DNA from: Bin5 sp009843665
GTDB taxonomy: Bacteria; Chloroflexota; Anaerolineae; Caldilineales; Caldilineaceae
Length of the DNA: 64,000 nt
Reading direction: 5' to 3'
Assembly (NCBI GenBank): GCA_965220285.1
Contig: OZ244818.1
Coordinates: 1-64,000 of the forward strand
The notes under the pieces were generated by a model, which was given only the letters and a program-made list of their open reading frames with translations, was not told where the DNA came from and did not search any database. The stretch's first letter is position 1. Each line of letters begins with the position of its first letter. Positions 61,243-64,000 of this stretch are shown here, piece by piece. The translations under genes and the position numbers were made by a program.

Positions 61243-61669
61243 GATGATTCTGAGGGCACTGATTCTTGGCTGCGTCCTGTTGTCGTCTTGCACGTCCCCG
61301 CCTCCGGTTTCGTCCTGTCCGATGGATGACGTTTATGAGTATTTGTCATGCACCGACCCTCATTTCTACTGGGCGGACAAAGAGGACGACCTCGAAAAGA
61401 AAAAAGACCAGATTCAAATGTTTTCGGGGTGGGCGGAGGCTTATTGTAGTGATGAGCCGTCCGAATGGTTGCCCGTAATGGATCGGTATGCGAGAGAGTC
61501 TATCCCTAAGACCAAAAAGATAATCAAGGAAAAACTGGAAGCCGCGGATGGCGGAAAAACAATTGCCGAGACGAATCTAAGGCTGCCCCAAAAGGATCAT
61601 GACAAACTCAAACAACAATACAGGGATTTCGAAAATGACAGAATTCCAGGCCATGTAATCGGAGTCTAA
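61243..61669 (+). CDS. Small lipoprotein
   Basis: A 141-residue protein with signal peptide MILRALILGCVLLSSC, lipid-anchored at the Cys of LLSSC. The mature part is charged and helical, with several Cys and Trp (YLSCTDPHFYWADKEDD, FSGWAEAYCSDEP). No family is recognised. ATG at 61243 follows GAGGAA. It is the first gene after promoter P2. Confidence 0.65.
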
Positions 61670-62240
61670 GTGTTGATACCGGCCTTGTTCGGAAGGCTTG
61701 ACGCCTTCGCCAATTCCCAAAAGTGTGCCGATTTCTTTAAGCAGGTGTCGGATTCAGGAGAGGTGGAGAATGAGGTTCGGAGAAGATTTTTTGCCCGATA
61801 CGAAATGTATTTTGGCTCTGAATGACGCTCACCCGGATGTGACGCCAACATTCCCCTCACCATAACGGTCCCTGAAGCCACGCGCAAAACCAAACCTGTT
61901 ACTCATGTTGGCGCTCACGATCGCGTTTGTCCTGATCGCAGCAGGAATCGGATTCGGAATCGGACAACTCACCGACACTCCCCCTCTCCCCACACCCACA
62001 CCAACCCAAACCCCCGAACCCAAGGCCGGAATCTCAGACTACGCCAGCCTGTTCGCCAAAATAGGCCAAGACGCATTCCCGCCCCATCAATAGCTCGCGC
62101 TGCTGACACGTCTCACGAATTGCCTTTCCGACATCAACAGCCAATTCAAAACCGAACTTTCCAACACCACTCTGTCGGAGGGCGAAACTGCCGCCCTCTC
62201 CCACTTCCTGACCTCCTCCACGATCATCGTCATCGAGCTT
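61670..62240 (+). pseudogene. Degraded second copy of the duplicated module
   Basis: Homologous to about 58180-58680. It includes the conserved end of the small gene (to 61863) and a broken stalk-protein gene: ATG at 61905, LALTIAFVLIAAGIGFGIGQ, PPLPTPTPTQTPEPKAG, then a TAG at 62091-62093 where copy 1 has TAT (Tyr). Homology continues past the stop to about 62230 and then ends abruptly. Confidence 0.75.
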
Positions 62241-62804
62241 TCATATCTGTTATTTTTTGTATTCAGAACATTCATTCCTTTTGCGATAGCGGTAGGGATG
62301 GGGAGGGCGGCGGGTCTGTATCACACGCAGTGAGGCAGTGACAAGTCCGCGTGGATTTGGCGCGGCAAAAGCGTCAGCGTGGTTCGGATTCGGGAACCTC
62401 TGTCTCGTCTCTTGCCATTCAGCCATTCTTTCAACACGATAGAGCACAATTCTTGGGCTGCTTGGTTTGCTGCTGACATTGCTGGCGAGCCGTGCGGGTA
62501 AGCGTCATTTTCAGGTAAAGGGACGTGCCCGAAAATGATCCAATCGGCTCAAACGTCCTTGTAGGCTCACCGATGTAAGTGGCGATTTGTTTCGCCGCCC
62601 ACTTGTTTGTTCTGCAGATTGCAGGTTTTGCTAAATGCAACATCACAATCCATATCCGCCATTCAGTGTGCAGCCACCAACTTCAACCGCGTGACCGATT
62701 GTGCACCCCCACAATTGGTCACATCGCTCTTTCGTCATACCGACCCCCGTCACTTGCTGAACATAATATGTCATTCCCAGTTAAGAAACGAGAAGGCAGG
62801 GCGA
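62241..62804. other. Stretch without a supported gene
   Basis: About 560 bases. A minus-strand frame at 62431-62646 (71 residues, with KQIATYIGEPTRTFEPIG) is open but lacks recognised features. No repeat or RNA gene was seen. Confidence 0.4.
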
Positions 62805-63088
62805 TGAGCGACGTTGCTGCGACTGTTTTGCTTGAGCTCGGTGAATTCCTGCCTGTGATTGTAAGCATTGCGTTGCTTGTGGTTTTTCAAACGGTAAGAA
62901 AAGTCACGAAGGCGTGGCTTGGTATAGATGTGTCAAATGATGGCGAAATACTGGGGCTAATTGGTCTCATTCTGGTCGTTACCTACTTAACTCTGGTGAT
63001 AGCGGGGAGGGAGGTGCCCGGACACTTTAGAGTCACGGTTAGTTCTGCAATTTTGGGGCTTGTTTTTATCGTCATTCTCAGAAAGTGA
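62805..63088 (+). CDS. Small membrane protein
   Basis: A 94-residue protein with three hydrophobic segments (FLPVIVSIALLVVFQTV, ILGLIGLILVVTYLTLVIAG, VTVSSAILGLVFIVIL). ATG at 62805 follows AGAAGG; 62769 is an alternative. A minus-strand membrane-like frame (62987-63280) overlaps its 3' end; only one of the two need be real. Confidence 0.5.
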
Positions 63089-63734
63089 GGACACAGAACC
63101 ACTCATCAACCTTTTATGGAGTTTTAGCGCAGTACATGCGGCCAGAACCGTGTAGCCCCCTCCCACAAGCATCCGCACCCATCCAGGAAGAAACTCCTCG
63201 TAAGCATCGACTCCCATTTGGATACCCGCCATACCAAGACTATAAACAACCACAACCTTCACCACCCCTGTTCGTCCCACGCGTTATATCTCCTCTACCG
63301 AAAAACCGTTGACGTTGAAACTGTCTATTGCCAACTAAAAGGGTTTGAAGACCTTGCATAGCTACGCCCAAAAGAAAGAGCAAGAAAGCCAGTAGTTAAG
63401 CGTTACTTCGAGAAACAGAGAAATCTCACTCTAAAGAATCTAGCCAACCGCTCCCTTGTCTTTTGAGAAGCGAGGGCAACTAACATTTACGAGATCACTT
63501 GCCGGATTTTCCTCAAGCATTTGGGTCTTGAGGTTTGCGCACTCAAGTATGTCAGTCCCCAAATTTGGGGTGGGAATCGTCAGGCGGCTCTTGGAAAGAC
63601 GCAGGGGGGGCGCCAGGCGGGACATTATCGCGGTTCCGTCAGTTGGAGGGGAGGCGAAAGCAGGCGCAGGGCCGGCACCTTCGGGGAATTGATGGGACCG
63701 GCGCGACGTGGTTTGGCGAAACCCCTTCGATTAG
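63089..63734. other. Stretch at the right edge of the island
   Basis: About 650 bases. Apart from the possible minus-strand frame ending at 63280 (hydrophobic, YSLGMAGIQMGVDAYEEF), nothing convincing was found. GC content rises again from about 63,560. Confidence 0.4.
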
Positions 63735-63842
63735 GCACATGTCACCAATGTCGACACCAAGTCGATGAGGCATGTTGTAGGAGAGGGGGCGTTGCGGGGG
63801 CGGAGCCCCCGCACAAGGGAGGGCCGAATAGGCCCGACCGCC
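63735..63842 (+). repeat. Composite GC-hairpin repeat, copy 4
   Basis: GTCACCAATGTCGACACCAA, GGCATGTTGTAGG and the same GCGGGGGC-GGA-GCCCCCGC core. Here a GAGAGGA-rich purine tract (63845-63880) follows instead of a heptamer array. Confidence 0.85.
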
Positions 63843-64000
63843 CAAGAGAGAGGAGAGAGGGGAGAGGAGAGAGGAGAGAGAAAACGCTTCACTTTCAGAA
63901 TCAAGGTCGTCATTTGGCGAGGCGTTAGCTGTCACAAAGAAGGCTCTGTGAGAGATGCTGGCTGCGGCGAGGTGTATGCGCCTTCGCCGACATTAGCCTT

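Noticed and set aside
1..64000. tRNA or rRNA genes
   Set aside because: No cloverleaf with a TTCRANYY arm and acceptor pairing, and no rRNA-like sequence, was seen by eye; a covariance-model scan would be decisive.

Overview
The window is two unrelated pieces of DNA joined near position 5,645. Bases 1 to about 5,640 are AT-rich and look eukaryotic. On the minus strand they carry a decayed LTR-retroelement-type Gag with a CCHC zinc knuckle, and three further minus-strand reading frames upstream of it that I do not recognise. Every in-frame stop checked in the Gag frame can be explained by one C-to-T change. At about 5,645 the sequence turns GC-rich and enters the middle of a bacterial lipoprotein gene. 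This is most simply an assembly or amplification chimera between host and symbiont DNA.

From 5,650 to about 53,500 the sequence is a GC-rich bacterial accessory region. Gene content suggests a host- or particle-associated heterotroph of the Chloroflexota (Caldilineaceae-like) or a similar marine symbiont lineage: six intact phytanoyl-CoA dioxygenase (PhyH) genes plus a fragment, sialidases, Tat-exported sugar-binding lipoproteins, Rieske-desaturase fusions and GMC oxidoreductase. That assignment is inference; no rRNA or marker gene is present.

Layout of the bacterial part. 5.6-9.7 kb: a minus-strand sialidase operon with a PhyH gene. 10-12.2 kb: a DinB-like protein and an unknown zinc-finger protein. 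12.8-22.4 kb: a cobalamin riboswitch with two tandem terminators controlling cbiB, cobO, cobN, a BtuF-like lipoprotein and cobQ; CobO and CobN both carry N-terminal ferredoxin-like cysteine domains. 22.5-25.3 kb: ThuA-like protein, dehydrogenase and HEAT-repeat protein. 26-30.1 kb: SH3 secreted protein, GMC oxidoreductase, PhyH. 30.2-36.6 kb: one minus-strand catabolic operon (two tandem desaturase-Rieske fusions, MocA-like and MocC-like proteins, an SDR and PhyH) that resembles the rhizopine moc gene set. 37.4-42.3 kb: LysM L,D-transpeptidase, PhyH genes and gene remnants. 42.5-48.2 kb: a carbohydrate ABC transporter operon with a glycosidase-like protein. 48.4-53.4 kb: PhyH, two complementary ISAs1 transposase remnants, Uma2, two lectin-fold proteins and a peptidase S51 protein.

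From about 53.5 to 63.7 kb lies an island of lower GC bounded by an integrase-type transposase remnant and a copy of a dispersed repeat. It encodes mostly small membrane, lipoprotein or proline-rich proteins, an interrupted HNH endonuclease, an interrupted exported or membrane protein with an HNH-like motif, and a histidine kinase fused to its own receiver and winged-helix DNA-binding domain. Two promoters in the island share the same architecture (ATTACAC pairs 32 bp apart, 29 bp before the -10), and a gene block is duplicated behind them.

The bacterial part is peppered with four dispersed repeat families: CAGTGGT heptamer arrays, a roughly 110-bp composite GC-hairpin element, a CGCGAAG repeat and a GGGCACC hairpin. 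Several sit directly on stop codons or at gene breakpoints.
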